Shown piece by piece: positions 46,685 through 55,420 of a stretch of DNA of 64,000 nt. Position 1 is the first letter of the stretch. Each line of letters opens with the position of its first letter. A model generated the notes under the pieces. That model searched no databases. It had not been told where the DNA came from and saw only the letters and a list, made by a program, of their open reading frames with translations. A program made the position numbers and the translations under genes. Where the stretch lies: assembly GCF_900105055.1 (NCBI RefSeq), contig NZ_FNTA01000004.1:1922001-1986000 (forward strand), in the 5' to 3' direction. The stretch comes from Amycolatopsis lurida (lineage in GTDB: Bacteria > Actinomycetota > Actinomycetes > Mycobacteriales > Pseudonocardiaceae).

Positions 46685-47404
46685 GTGGACATCAGACTCG
46701 AATGGGGAAGCGAGGGCGTCACCGCCTTGGGCGGGGACTGCGCCGTTCTCGTCATCGTCGACGTGCTTTCCTTCTGCACCACAACGGATCTCGTGCTCGG
46801 CAACGGCGGCCGCGTGCTTCCGGTCCGCTGGCGCGATCGGCGCGGTGAGGAAGCCGCGAAAGCGCGGGGCGCCATCCTCGCGGGTGAAAAACGCTGGTCC
46901 TTGCGTCCTTCCTCTGTGACGCGAATCCCTTCCGGCACACTTCTCGCACTCCCCTCCCCCAATGGCGCTACGCTCTGCGACGCCGCCGCCACGACCGGTG
47001 CCGTCGTTCTGGCCGGATGCCTGCGCAACGCGACCGCCGTCGCCGCCCGCGCGGCGGAGCTGGCGAACGGAAGCCCGATCGGCGTCGTCCCGGCCGGGGA
47101 ACGCTGGGGCATCGACATCCGCTCCGAGACCAAGACGTTCGGGCCGCTGAGGCCGTGCGTCGAGGACCAGCTCGGCGCGGGAGCGATCGTCGCGGCGCTG
47201 GAGGGCTACGGCCGCCTGTCCGCCGAAGCCCGTCTCGCGGCCGTCGCGGCAGAAGCGATCGACATCTCCGAAGCACTGACAGAGTGTTCTTCAGGGCGCG
47301 AGCTTGCCGAGGCCGGGCACGCGAACGACGTGCGGCTCGCCGCGAAGCTCGATAGCAGCGGCACTGTTCCGGTTCTGCGCAACGGAATTCTGGAGGATTC
47401 GTGA
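46685..47404 (+). CDS. ComB-like 2-phosphosulfolactate phosphatase family protein
   Basis: 239 residues. The family pattern is present: VIVDVLSFCTTTDLVLGNGG at the N terminus, LPSPNGATLC, LRNATAVAARA and a C-terminal LGAGAIVAAL. In methanogens ComB dephosphorylates phosphosulfolactate for coenzyme M; actinobacteria lack that pathway, so the bacterial substrate is unknown. GTGs at 46679 and 46685 are both possible starts. It overlaps the metallo-hydrolase gene by 4 bases (GTGA), which suggests a joint function. Confidence 0.85.
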   Translation: MDIRLEWGSEGVTALGGDCAVLVIVDVLSFCTTTDLVLGNGGRVLPVRWRDRRGEEAAKARGAILAGEKRWSLRPSSVTRIPSGTLLALPSPNGATLCDAAATTGAVVLAGCLRNATAVAARAAELANGSPIGVVPAGERWGIDIRSETKTFGPLRPCVEDQLGAGAIVAALEGYGRLSAEARLAAVAAEAIDISEALTECSSGRELAEAGHANDVRLAAKLDSSGTVPVLRNGILEDS

Positions 47405-48204
47405 CTTGGCTCGAACTCGCGGACGGCGTGTACGCCCGCCGTTACGAGGAGCTGGACCTGACCGTCGGCCTGGTCGTGGGCTCTGAGCGCTGCCTGGTCG
47501 TCGACGTCCGCGGCGACGTCGACCAGGGCGCCGAATTGGCCGCGGCGGTACGGGAGATCACGCCGCTGCCGTGGTCGGTCGTCTACACCCACGCGCATTT
47601 CGACCACGCCTTCGGCACGACGGCGTTCCTGCCGTGCGACGTCTGGGCGCACGAAGGATGCCTGACCGAGCTGACCACCTACGGCGAAGGCGCACGGCTC
47701 AAGTGGATGCAGCACTACCTCGGCGAAAACCGGCCGGAGATGGCGGAGGCGCTGAAACGCACCGAGATCACCCTGCCGGACAAACCGGTCACTGACACCG
47801 CCGAAATCGGCCTCGGCGACCGCACCGTCGTGCTTCGGTTCCTCGGCCGGGCCCACACCGATCACGACCTGTTCGTGCACGTGCCCGACGCGGGGGTCGT
47901 CTACGCGGGCGACGCCGTCGAGAACGCCGAAGCAGGCTTCAGCGCGTTCTCGTTCAACGACGGCAGTTTCCTGGCCGAATGGCCCGGTGTGATGGACGCG
48001 ATCCTCGCGCTGGACCCGAAGATCATCGTGGCCGGGCACGGCGACCCCGTCGGCACCGCGTTCATCGAGAAGCACCGCGACGGGCTGCGCGAACTCGTCG
48101 CGCTCATGACCCGGATCGCGGCGGGAGACCTCACGACGGACGAAGCCGTCGCGAGGTCCTCCTACCCGGACGATGTCACCAGGGCCGCATTGGCGACCCC
48201 TTAG
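47401..48204 (+). CDS. metallo-beta-lactamase-fold hydrolase
   Basis: 267 residues with the MBL motif THAHFDHA (His64, His66, Asp68, His69), further metal ligands in LGRAHTDHD and VYAGDAVEN, and the final His in VAGHGDP. It is a small-molecule hydrolase, possibly glyoxalase II-like or a thioesterase. The GTG start overlaps the ComB-like stop. Its stop overlaps the convergent DsbA-like gene's stop (TTAG at 48201-48204). Confidence 0.9.
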   Translation: MTWLELADGVYARRYEELDLTVGLVVGSERCLVVDVRGDVDQGAELAAAVREITPLPWSVVYTHAHFDHAFGTTAFLPCDVWAHEGCLTELTTYGEGARLKWMQHYLGENRPEMAEALKRTEITLPDKPVTDTAEIGLGDRTVVLRFLGRAHTDHDLFVHVPDAGVVYAGDAVENAEAGFSAFSFNDGSFLAEWPGVMDAILALDPKIIVAGHGDPVGTAFIEKHRDGLRELVALMTRIAAGDLTTDEAVARSSYPDDVTRAALATP

Positions 48205-48821
48205 TCGAAGTTCAGCTCACCGGAGCGGGTGCGCTTCAGCTCGAAGAAGTCCGGATAGCTCGCCAGCGCGCGGGCGCCGTCGAAGACCTTGACGGCGTCC
48301 TCGCCACGCGGGATCGAGCTGAGCACCGGGCCGAAGAAGGCGACGCCGTCGATGTGGATGGTCGGGGTGCCGACGTCCATTCCGACCGGATTCATACCTT
48401 CGTAGTGACTCTTTTTCAGCGCCTCGTCGTACTCGGCCGACTCCGCGGCCTCGGCCAGCTCGGCCGGCGCGCCGATGGCCTCGAGGGTCTCCTTGATGAC
48501 CTTGGGGATGTCCTTGTCGCCCTGGTTGTGGTGGCGCGTGCCGAACTCCGTGTAGAAGTCGCGCAGCGCCTCCTCGCCGTTCTTCTGCGCCAGCGCGGTG
48601 GCGACGCGGACCGGGCCCCAGCCGCGGTCCAACAGCTCCTTGTACTGCTCAGGCAGGTCCTCGCGACCGCTGTTGAGCTCGGACAGGCTCATGATCCGGA
48701 ACCTCAGGTCGAGGTCGCGGTGCTTCTCCACCTCGAGGATCCAGCGCGAGCTGATCCAGGCGAAGGGGCAGATCGGATCGAAGTAGAAGTCGACCTTGGT
48801 CTTCTCGGACGGGGCGGTCAT
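48201..48821 (-). CDS. mycothiol-type DsbA-family oxidoreductase with a single active-site Cys
   Basis: 206 residues. It closely follows the actinobacterial mycothiol-dependent nitroreductase/DsbA pattern: [25 protein letters not shown] N terminus, [11 protein letters not shown] cis-Pro loop, [15 protein letters not shown] and the ending [10 protein letters not shown]. The active site reads C18-P-F-A21, so the resolving Cys of CPWC-type enzymes is Ala. It would work by a monothiol mechanism with mycothiol. It is divergent from pepN and convergent with the hydrolase. The ATG at 48821 follows GGGAGAACCTG. Confidence 0.9.
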   Translation of the reverse strand: MTAPSEKTKVDFYFDPICPFAWISSRWILEVEKHRDLDLRFRIMSLSELNSGREDLPEQYKELLDRGWGPVRVATALAQKNGEEALRDFYTEFGTRHHNQGDKDIPKVIKETLEAIGAPAELAEAAESAEYDEALKKSHYEGMNPVGMDVGTPTIHIDGVAFFGPVLSSIPRGEDAVKVFDGARALASYPDFFELKRTRSGELNFD

Positions 48822-48989
48822 CAGGTTCTCCCAGTGCCATCGTCTTGGGCGGGCCGGTGCGCACACCGGTGCTACACAGCGAGCCAACATCGCGGCCGTC
48901 GGCGTTGTTCCCGTCGTCAGCACGGGCCCCGACATGATTGGATGCCTGTAGTTGGAAACTAAAACCGATACCGATGACCAGAGGTGCCA

Positions 48990-51563
48990 GTGCCCGCCCC
49001 CAATCTGACCCGAGACCAAGCCAAGCTGCGCGCGGAACTGCTCGACGTCGAGTCCTACGACATCGAGCTGGATCTGACCGACGGCCGCGGCGGTCCCGGT
49101 GAGAAGACCTTCACGTCGAAGACGACGATCAAGTTCGCCAGCGCCAGAAGCGGCGAAGCGTCGTGGGTCGACATCGTCGCCGAGGGGATCGAGTCGGCCG
49201 TCCTCAACGGGACGGAACTCGACGTCAGCGGGTACGTCGAGGACAAGGGCGTCGAGCTGCCCGGCCTCGCCGAGTCGAACGAGCTCGTCGTCGACGCGGT
49301 CTGCCGCTACATGAACACCGGCGAGGGCCTGCACCGGTTCGTCGACCCGGTCGACGACGGCGTCTACCTCTACACGCAGTTCGAGACCGCGGACGCGAAG
49401 CGCATGTTCGCCTGCTTCGACCAGCCCGACCTCAAGTCGGTCTACCGGCTCACCGTGATCGCGCCGAAGGACTGGAAGGTCATCTCGAACGCGCTGGTCG
49501 AGTCGGCCGAGGAGACCCCGGAAGGGGCCGTCCGCACCGTGTTCAAGGTGTCCGAGCGGATCTCGACCTACCTGGTCGCGCTGATCGCGGGCCCGTACAG
49601 CGAGTGGCGCGACGAATTCAGCGACGAGCACCGCACCATCCCACTGGGCATCTACTGCCGTGCCTCGCTCGCCGAGCACATGGACGCGGACAAGCTCTTC
49701 ACCGAGACCAAGCAGGGTTTCGCCTTCTACCACGAGAAGTTCGCCACCCCGTACCCGTTCTCCAAGTACGACCAGCTGTTCGTGCCGGAGTTCAACGCGG
49801 GCGCGATGGAGAACGCCGGCGCGGTCACCTTCCTGGAGGACTACGTCTTCCGCAGCCGCGTCACCCGCTACGCTTACGAGCGCCGCGCCGAGACGCTGCT
49901 GCACGAGATGGCGCACATGTGGTTCGGCGACCTCGTCACCATGCGCTGGTGGGACGACCTCTGGCTGAACGAGTCGTTCGCGACCTTCGCGAGCGTGCTG
50001 GCCCAGGCCGAGGCCACCGAGTACAAGAACGCGTGGACCAGCTTCGCGAACATCGAGAAGTCGTGGGCGTACCGGCAGGACCAGCTGCCGTCGACGCATC
50101 CGATCGCCGCGGACATCGTCGACCTGCACGCGGTCGAGGTGAACTTCGACGGCATCACCTACGCCAAGGGCGCGAGCGTGCTCAAGCAGCTCGTCGCCTA
50201 TGTCGGGCTGGAGCACTTCCTCGAAGGCCTCAAGGTCTACTTCGGCAAGCACGCCTGGGGCAACGCGACCCTGGCGGACCTGCTGGGCGCGCTGGAAGAG
50301 GCCTCGGGCCGCGACCTGTCGTGGTGGAGCGCGCAGTGGCTGGAGACCACCGGTCTCAACTCGCTGAGCCCGCGCTACGAGGTCGGCGCCGACGGCACGT
50401 ACACCGCGTTCGCCGTCACCCAGACCGGTGCCAAGCCGGGTGCCGGTGAACTGCGGACGCACCGGGTCGCGGTCGGCGTCTACGACGAGGACGAGAGCGG
50501 CAAGATCGTCCGCAAGCACCGCGTCGAACTCGACGTCGACGGCGAGCGGACCGAGGTGCCGGGGCTGATCGGTCTCCCGGCGGGCAAGCTCGTGCTGGTC
50601 AACGACGACGACCTGACCTACTGCACGATGCGGCTCGACCCGGCGTCGCTGACCACGCTGATCGACCGCATCGCCGACATCACCGACCCGCTCCCCCGCA
50701 CGCTGTGCTGGTCGGCGGCGTGGGAGATGACGCGCGAGGCCGAGCTCAAGGCCCGCGACTTCGTCACCCTGGTGCAGCGCGGCGTCCACACCGAGACCGA
50801 GGTCGGCGTGGTGCAGCGGCTGCTGCTGCAGGCGCAGACGGCGCTGAACTCGTACGCGAACCCGGCGTGGGCGGCGGACAAGGGCTGGCCGGAGTTCTCC
50901 GCGCGGCTGCTGGAGCTGGCGCAGGGCGCCGAGGCCGGTTCGGACCACCAGCTGGCGTTCGTGAACTCGCTCGCCGGTTGCGTGCTGGACGACAAGACGC
51001 TGCAGATCATCGCGGGCTGGCTCGATGGCACCGCGCCGCTGGAAGGCCTGACCGTCGACACCGATCTGCGCTGGCGGCTGCTGCACGCGCTGGTCGCGCA
51101 CGGCAAGGCGGAGAACCCCGAGATCGACGCGGAGCTCGCCAAGGACGACACCGCCGCCGGACGGCGCCAGGCGGAGCGCTCGCGGGCGCTGCGGCCGACC
51201 GAGGACGCGAAGGCCGACGCGTGGCAGCGGGCGGTGTACGACGACGAGCTGCCGAACGCGGTCAGCGACTCGCTCATCACCGGCTTCTCCCACCCCGGCC
51301 AGAAGCACCTGCTCGGCGGCTACGTGACGCGCTACTTCGAGGTCATCGACGAGGTGTGGCAGCGGCGCTCCAGCGAGCGCGCGCAGCCGACCGTGGTCGG
51401 GCTGTACCCGTCGTGGGCCGTCGAGCCGTCCACGGTGGAGGCGTCGGACGAGTGGCTGGCCGGGGAGCACCCGGCGGCGCTGCGTCGCCTCGTGTCGGAG
51501 GGCCGGGCCGGGATCGTGCGGGCGCTGGCCGCCCGTGAGTTCGACTCGCAGGCCGGCGTCTAG
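48990..51563 (+). CDS. pepN: aminopeptidase N, M1 family
   Basis: 857 residues. The exopeptidase motif GAMEN precedes HEMAH (His305, His309), with the third zinc ligand Glu328 in LNESFA. An ERAP1-like C-terminal helical domain follows. It removes N-terminal residues from peptides in the cytosol, completing degradation after Clp or proteasome action. I use the GTG at 48990 ([10 protein letters not shown]), which fits family N termini and the AGAGGTG site; a GTG two codons earlier is also in frame. A family 3 hairpin follows within 5 bp. Confidence 0.96.
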   Translation: MPAPNLTRDQAKLRAELLDVESYDIELDLTDGRGGPGEKTFTSKTTIKFASARSGEASWVDIVAEGIESAVLNGTELDVSGYVEDKGVELPGLAESNELVVDAVCRYMNTGEGLHRFVDPVDDGVYLYTQFETADAKRMFACFDQPDLKSVYRLTVIAPKDWKVISNALVESAEETPEGAVRTVFKVSERISTYLVALIAGPYSEWRDEFSDEHRTIPLGIYCRASLAEHMDADKLFTETKQGFAFYHEKFATPYPFSKYDQLFVPEFNAGAMENAGAVTFLEDYVFRSRVTRYAYERRAETLLHEMAHMWFGDLVTMRWWDDLWLNESFATFASVLAQAEATEYKNAWTSFANIEKSWAYRQDQLPSTHPIAADIVDLHAVEVNFDGITYAKGASVLKQLVAYVGLEHFLEGLKVYFGKHAWGNATLADLLGALEEASGRDLSWWSAQWLETTGLNSLSPRYEVGADGTYTAFAVTQTGAKPGAGELRTHRVAVGVYDEDESGKIVRKHRVELDVDGERTEVPGLIGLPAGKLVLVNDDDLTYCTMRLDPASLTTLIDRIADITDPLPRTLCWSAAWEMTREAELKARDFVTLVQRGVHTETEVGVVQRLLLQAQTALNSYANPAWAADKGWPEFSARLLELAQGAEAGSDHQLAFVNSLAGCVLDDKTLQIIAGWLDGTAPLEGLTVDTDLRWRLLHALVAHGKAENPEIDAELAKDDTAAGRRQAERSRALRPTEDAKADAWQRAVYDDELPNAVSDSLITGFSHPGQKHLLGGYVTRYFEVIDEVWQRRSSERAQPTVVGLYPSWAVEPSTVEASDEWLAGEHPAALRRLVSEGRAGIVRALAAREFDSQAGV

Positions 51564-51567
51564 AAAG

Positions 51568-51648
51568 AGCTGAAGGGGCCCTTCACCGCATACGATGCGG
51601 TGAAGGGCCCCTTTGCTGCGTCTTATGCGGGGAAAGTCCCCTTCAGCT
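51568..51648. repeat. family 3 intergenic hairpin element, copy 2
   Basis: Perfect 19-bp stem (51573-51591 with 51595-51613, loop ACG). The left flank AGCTGAAGGGG (51568-51578) can instead pair with CCCCTTCAGCT (51638-51648), so two mutually exclusive folds exist. It lies between convergent pepN and the DUF5130 gene. Confidence 0.8.
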
Positions 51649-51651
51649 CCG

Positions 51652-52134
51652 TCAGTGCTGCGGAGCGCCCGCCTGGTCGCTCAGCATGCGGAGCGCGTTC
51701 ACGAGGCCGCCGATGAGGTCGCCTTCCTTGAAGGAGGCGACCATGCTGGCCACGGCGAGCTTCGCGCCGCGGTCGGGCAGGCGGTGCCGGGCCTGCGAGC
51801 CCGTCACGATCTCGATGACGCGCTGGCCGGGCGACACGGCGACGACGACGCCGTCGGCCGGGTCGTCGGTCGAGCTCAGCAGGCCTTCGGCGGTGACGCG
51901 GGTGTCCTCGCCGAGGTCACCGAGGTACACGCTGAAGTCCAGGCCGGTCTCGCGGCTGGCCAGGGTCAGCGCTTCGTCCAGCCGGGCAAGCTGCTGGGTC
52001 GTGAATGGGCTGTTCGGACCAGCCGGTTCGTACATCTTGGCGGCGGAAATCCGGCCGCTGGAAGTAACGGCGGCACCGTAACCGGGCTCTTCGTCAACAG
52101 CGGTGGACGAATGGGTCAGTTCACCAGTTGCCAC
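51652..52134 (-). CDS. DUF5130/TPM-like protein
   Basis: 160 residues. The region [24 protein letters not shown] and [25 protein letters not shown] fits the actinobacterial DUF5130 family, related to TPM domains, with no known function. No signal peptide or membrane helix. The GTG start has GGGAGGCGCTC upstream. It overlaps the small membrane protein gene upstream by 14 bases, so the two are translated together. Confidence 0.85.
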   Translation of the reverse strand: MATGELTHSSTAVDEEPGYGAAVTSSGRISAAKMYEPAGPNSPFTTQQLARLDEALTLASRETGLDFSVYLGDLGEDTRVTAEGLLSSTDDPADGVVVAVSPGQRVIEIVTGSQARHRLPDRGAKLAVASMVASFKEGDLIGGLVNALRMLSDQAGAPQH

Positions 52135-52378
52135 GAGCGCCTCCCGTCACCGAAGCTCCGTCCGCCGCACCGACGGCGGTCGCGCCGCCCGCGTGCGAAT
52201 GCCTGGCGCCGACACCGTCGGGGTTGGCGCTCCACCACATGGCCGGGTACTCCCACGGCTGCCCCGGCCGGTACCGGGCGACGCCCGCGCCCTTCGACCG
52301 CAGCGTGGCCACCCCGCACAGCGCGTAGATGACCAAGGGGATCACCGCGAAGACCAGGATCGTCTCGACAAGGTTCAC
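52121..52378 (-). CDS. small single-helix membrane protein
   Basis: 85 residues beginning at the GTG at 52378. The first 24 residues form a membrane helix (MNLVETILVFAVIPLVIYAL), and the rest is cytosolic with WEYPAMWWSANPDG and an Ala/Gly tail. It matches a conserved actinobacterial arrangement with DUF5130 downstream. The 3' end overlaps the DUF5130 start by 14 bases. Function unknown. Confidence 0.75.
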   Translation of the reverse strand: MNLVETILVFAVIPLVIYALCGVATLRSKGAGVARYRPGQPWEYPAMWWSANPDGVGARHSHAGGATAVGAADGASVTGGARGNW

Positions 52379-52656
52379 GCGCGTGAGCGTATCCGATGGC
52401 GTGCGGCCGCACCCGCTCGCACGGCACCTACCGCTCGTCGTCCGGAGCGGTCCGTCCGCCGCTTGCCGCGAAAGCGCTCCCACGTTGGGGCGAAGCCCGC
52501 AAGGCCGAAAGGTTGCAACTCAACGTACGGGCGGCCGCACCCGGCGCTGTCGTCTTGTCGCCGCCTTGAAATCCTCGTAGCTTTTTCACCTGTACGGGCC
52601 TTGCGCCCAGCTCCCCCACCCCAGCAGGTAACGCACCGGTCGCAGGAGGACATGTC

Positions 52657-52992
52657 ATGCAGAGCACCCAGACACCCGGCCAGGCGATCATCGACGACAT
52701 TTCGTCACTCTTCGAAATTGAATTCGTGCCCGGTACGCGTGTGACGGCGGGCACACGGGTTACGCGCGGTACTCGTGTCACTCGCGGTACGCGGGTCACC
52801 GCCGGCACCCGGGTCACCCGCGGAACGCGCGTCACCGCCGGAACCCGCGTCACGCGTGGCACCCGGGTCACTCGCGGCACCCGCGTGACGGCCGGAACCC
52901 GCGTCACGTGCGGCACGCGCGTCACCCGCGGAACCCGGGTCACCCGTGGCACCCGCGTCACCTGCCAGAGCGACTTCTCCCTCGCCGCCTGA
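52657..52992 (+). CDS. GTRVTx hexapeptide-repeat protein with leader-like N terminus
   Basis: 111 residues, not recognised. Residues 1-25 (MQSTQTPGQAIIDDISSLFE, then IEFVP) are acidic and helical. Residues 26-103 are thirteen perfect hexapeptides GTRVTx with x = A,R,R,A,R,A,R,R,A,C,R,R,C, and a tail CQSDFSLAA-like end closes it. A strong AGGAGGA ribosome site lies 6 bp before the ATG. The repeats are strongly basic, rich in Thr, with two Cys and no Lys. Possible readings are a peptide-natural-product precursor with repeated core, a beta-solenoid (the V-T-x-G-T-R pattern resembles left-handed hexapeptide helices), or a nucleic-acid-binding protein. No modifying enzyme is adjacent. Confidence 0.8.
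   Translation: MQSTQTPGQAIIDDISSLFEIEFVPGTRVTAGTRVTRGTRVTRGTRVTAGTRVTRGTRVTAGTRVTRGTRVTRGTRVTAGTRVTCGTRVTRGTRVTRGTRVTCQSDFSLAA
52732..52965 (+). repeat. thirteen 18-bp tandem repeats with wobble-only divergence
   Basis: Thirteen units of 18 bp code for GTRVTx. In the five fixed residues every difference between units is at a third codon base: Gly GGT/GGC/GGA, Thr all four codons, Arg CGT/CGG/CGC, Val GTG/GTT/GTC. Only the sixth codon changes amino acid (Ala, Arg, Cys). Confidence 0.9.
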
Positions 52993-53060
52993 GTCCGAGC
53001 ACGACCGGTTTGCAGGGGACGGCGTACTCGTAACGAGCTCCACCACGGCATCATCGGCCC

Positions 53061-53088
53061 GCCCCGGCCGCCGCGAGGCAGCCGGGGC
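53061..53088. terminator. weak hairpin between convergent repeat-protein and HNH genes
   Basis: GCCCCGGC (53061-53068) and GCCGGGGC (53081-53088) pair as an 8-bp GC stem with a 12-nt loop, between stops at 52992 and 53110. Plausible bidirectional terminator. Confidence 0.4.
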
Positions 53089-53109
53089 GCCGACGTGTTC
53101 GTGGTCAGG

Positions 53110-53604
53110 TCAGGCCGCGGTTCCCAGGTACGGCCGCCACAACGGGTCGGCCTCCTTCGAATGCGCGAGCAGCCGCCAGTGCGGCCCGTGCGGGGCCCTC
53201 GGCACGACGCGCAGGCGCCAGCCGATCTCGGAAAGCAGCTTGTCCGCCTTCCGGTGATTGCACTTGGCGCAGCAGGCCACACAGTTCGTCCAGCTGTGGG
53301 GGCCGCCACGACTGCGCGGGACGACGTGGTCGATCGTCTCGGCCCGCCCTCCGCAGTAGGCGCAGCGGTACCGGTCGCGGTGCATCAGCCCGGCCCGGGT
53401 CAGCGGCACCTGCGCGCGGTAGGGCACGCGCACGTAGGTGCTCAGCCGGATCACCGAAGGCACGGGCAGCGAGACCGTGGCAGCGTGCAGTTCGAGACCC
53501 GCCGGGTCGCCGTGCACCACCTCGGCCTTGCCGCACATCACGAGGACCACCGCCCGCCGCAACGGCAGCGCCGTGAGCGGTTCGAACGTGGCGTTCAACA
53601 GCAA
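53110..53604 (-). CDS. HNH endonuclease family protein
   Basis: About 165 residues. After a beta-rich part (LLLNATFEPLTALPLRRAVVLVM) comes the HNH site: CAYC, then DHVVPRSRGG (His pair), N in SWTNCVACC, and CAKCNHRKADK, with four Cys for structural zinc. Such stand-alone HNH proteins are common in actinobacteria with unclear role. The start is doubtful: no ATG or GTG lies close before the conserved LLLNATFEP, so I give the TTG at 53604. The frame stays open to 53880 with GTG and TTG alternatives in a low-complexity stretch. Confidence 0.8.
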   Translation of the reverse strand: MLLNATFEPLTALPLRRAVVLVMCGKAEVVHGDPAGLELHAATVSLPVPSVIRLSTYVRVPYRAQVPLTRAGLMHRDRYRCAYCGGRAETIDHVVPRSRGGPHSWTNCVACCAKCNHRKADKLLSEIGWRLRVVPRAPHGPHWRLLAHSKEADPLWRPYLGTAA

Positions 53605-54023
53605 TACCCGTCTGCGGCCCCAAGACGACGCTGTGGTCGTGGTGGGTACCGCCGTGTTGGACGGGTCCCGCCCTCTACGCTGTCCGGGCGGGCGGGCAAC
53701 ACCCCCTGGCCGCGTTCCCGGCCCGCCCGGTGGAGCCCCGTGCGAGGGGGCACCTCCCGGATGGGCGCGCAACACGACCTCCGGCGCCTGTCCGGCCACG
53801 GCTTGGCTCGGGACGCCGAGGGGGATGGGTTGTCGGTCTGGCACTCGACCACCTCCACCGGTGCAGGCATAGTCGACCACAGATCAGCCCCAAAGTGCAC
53901 GTGTGTTACTGGACGTGTCACATGCACGCGACCCGGCGGCCACATGAAGTTGGCTGATTCGCATCCGCCGGGGACGAGCGGCGTGACCGGTCCCCGTCGA
54001 GTACGAAAGGACATTTCCTCTCC
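53605..54023. other. 419-bp region between HNH and MscS genes
   Basis: Holds the unresolved N-terminal coding or leader of the HNH gene on the minus strand and the promoter of mscS on the plus strand. An AT-richer patch lies near 53890-53960. I see no RNA gene or repeat, and no long frame with family resemblance. Confidence 0.4.
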
Positions 54024-55004
54024 GTGAACCTGCTGCCCACTGAACCCCCGGCCTGCACGCGCGAAGTCGGCAGCCTGTGCTATCAGGTGTTCCAGGTCAC
54101 AAAGAACGAATGGCTCTCCGCCTCCGCGGGCTGGCTTCTGACGAAGCCGCTGAGGATCCTGATGATCGTCGCCGTGGCGTTCCTGCTGCGGTACCTGGTG
54201 CGACGCCTGATCAACCGCGTGACGCGGATGCCGGGTGGCGGCTCGTCGAAGCTGCCCGCCCTGTTGAGACCGCTGCGCGAGAAGGCTCCCGAGGTGCTCG
54301 GCTCGGCGGTGATGGAACGGCGGCGTCAGCGCGCCGCCACCATCGGCTCGGTGCTCAAGTCGATGGCGACGTTCCTGATCTACGGCCTCGCGTTCATCCT
54401 GGTGCTGGGCGAACTGGGCATCGACCTCGCGCCGATCATCGCTTCGGCGGGCATCGTCGGCGTGGCGCTCGGGTTCGGCGCGCAGAACCTGGTCAAGGAC
54501 TTCCTGTCCGGCATGTTCATGATGATCGAGGACCAGTACGGCGTCGGTGACGTCGTCGACGTCGGTGAGGCGTCCGGCACCGTCGAGGCCGTCGGCCTCC
54601 GGATCACCACCTTGCGTGACATCAACGGCACCGTCTGGTACGTCCGCAACGGCGAGGTGCTGCGGGTCGGCAACTCGAGCCAGGGCTTCGCGGTGGCCGT
54701 CGTCGACGTCCCGCTCAGCTACTCCGCCGACGTCGAAAAGGCCACCGAACTGATGGCCGAGAAGGCGAAGACGCTCCTGGAGAGCGAGGGGCTCGCACCG
54801 AACGTGCTGGAGCCGCCGGAGATGCTCGGCGTGGAGACCGTCACCCCCGAGAGCATCAAGCTCCGCCTGACGGTGAAGGTCCGGCCGGGCAAGCAGTGGG
54901 CCGTGCAGCGCGCGCTGCGGGCGCATCTGCTCGCCGCGTTCGACGAAGCCGGCTTCGAGCCACCTCTGGGGCGCTTTATGTCGTCCGGCCCCGCCGCGCA
55001 GTAG
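54024..55004 (+). CDS. small-conductance mechanosensitive channel, MscS family
   Basis: 326 residues. Helices at about 38-58 and 113-133, then the pore helix with [23 protein letters not shown], the Gly/Ala-packed TM3 signature, followed by the beta domain ([38 protein letters not shown]) and an alpha-beta C-terminal domain. It opens under membrane tension and releases solutes in hypo-osmotic shock. The GTG start has AAAGGACATTTCC upstream. The GlbO gene follows after 20 bp on the same strand. Confidence 0.93.
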   Translation: MNLLPTEPPACTREVGSLCYQVFQVTKNEWLSASAGWLLTKPLRILMIVAVAFLLRYLVRRLINRVTRMPGGGSSKLPALLRPLREKAPEVLGSAVMERRRQRAATIGSVLKSMATFLIYGLAFILVLGELGIDLAPIIASAGIVGVALGFGAQNLVKDFLSGMFMMIEDQYGVGDVVDVGEASGTVEAVGLRITTLRDINGTVWYVRNGEVLRVGNSSQGFAVAVVDVPLSYSADVEKATELMAEKAKTLLESEGLAPNVLEPPEMLGVETVTPESIKLRLTVKVRPGKQWAVQRALRAHLLAAFDEAGFEPPLGRFMSSGPAAQ

Positions 55005-55024
55005 GACAAGGGCAGAATGGAGCT

Positions 55025-55420
55025 GTGTCCGTGACCGAACCTGACCCCACCACCTTGTACGAAGCGATCGGCGGCGAACCGGTCTTCACCCGGATCGTCG
55101 CTCGGTTCTACGCCGAAGTGGCGGTCGACGAGGTGCTTCGCCCGCTGTACCCCGAGGAGGACCTCGGCCCGGCCGAGGAGCGTTTCCGGCTGTTCCTCAT
55201 GCAGTACTGGGGCGGTCCGCACACCTATTCGGATCAGCGCGGTCACCCTCGGCTGCGGATGCGGCACGCTCCGTTCAAGATCGGTCCGATCGAACGCGAC
55301 GCCTGGCTGCGCTGCATCAAGATCGCGGTCGACGAGGAGAAGATCGAGGAGCCCTACCGCTCGCAGCTGTGGGCGTACCTCGAGATGGCCGCCAACAGCA
55401 TGATGAACAGCTTCGTGTGA
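55025..55420 (+). CDS. glbO: group II truncated haemoglobin (trHbO)
   Basis: 131 residues. Key haem-pocket residues match the mycobacterial protein with an offset of 6: TyrB10 = Tyr29, TyrCD1 = Tyr42, proximal HisF8 = His81 and TrpG8 = Trp94. It binds O2 tightly and may support oxygen supply or peroxide/NO chemistry at the membrane. Start at the GTG at 55025 (MSVTEP), with AATGGAG upstream; a GTG two codons later is possible. Its TGA overlaps the ATG of the glucosidase (TGATG). Confidence 0.95.
   Translation: MSVTEPDPTTLYEAIGGEPVFTRIVARFYAEVAVDEVLRPLYPEEDLGPAEERFRLFLMQYWGGPHTYSDQRGHPRLRMRHAPFKIGPIERDAWLRCIKIAVDEEKIEEPYRSQLWAYLEMAANSMMNSFV

Noticed and set aside
48822..51470. Long minus-strand extension upstream of the DsbA-like gene, opposite pepN
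   Set aside because: The real gene starts at 48821 with a good ribosome site; the extension is antisense to conserved PepN sequence.
52428..53309. Minus-strand frame reading V-T-R-V-P repeats opposite the GTRVTx gene
   Set aside because: Differences between repeat units fall on third codon positions only in the plus-strand frame, so the plus strand is the coding one; the minus frame also has no ribosome site.
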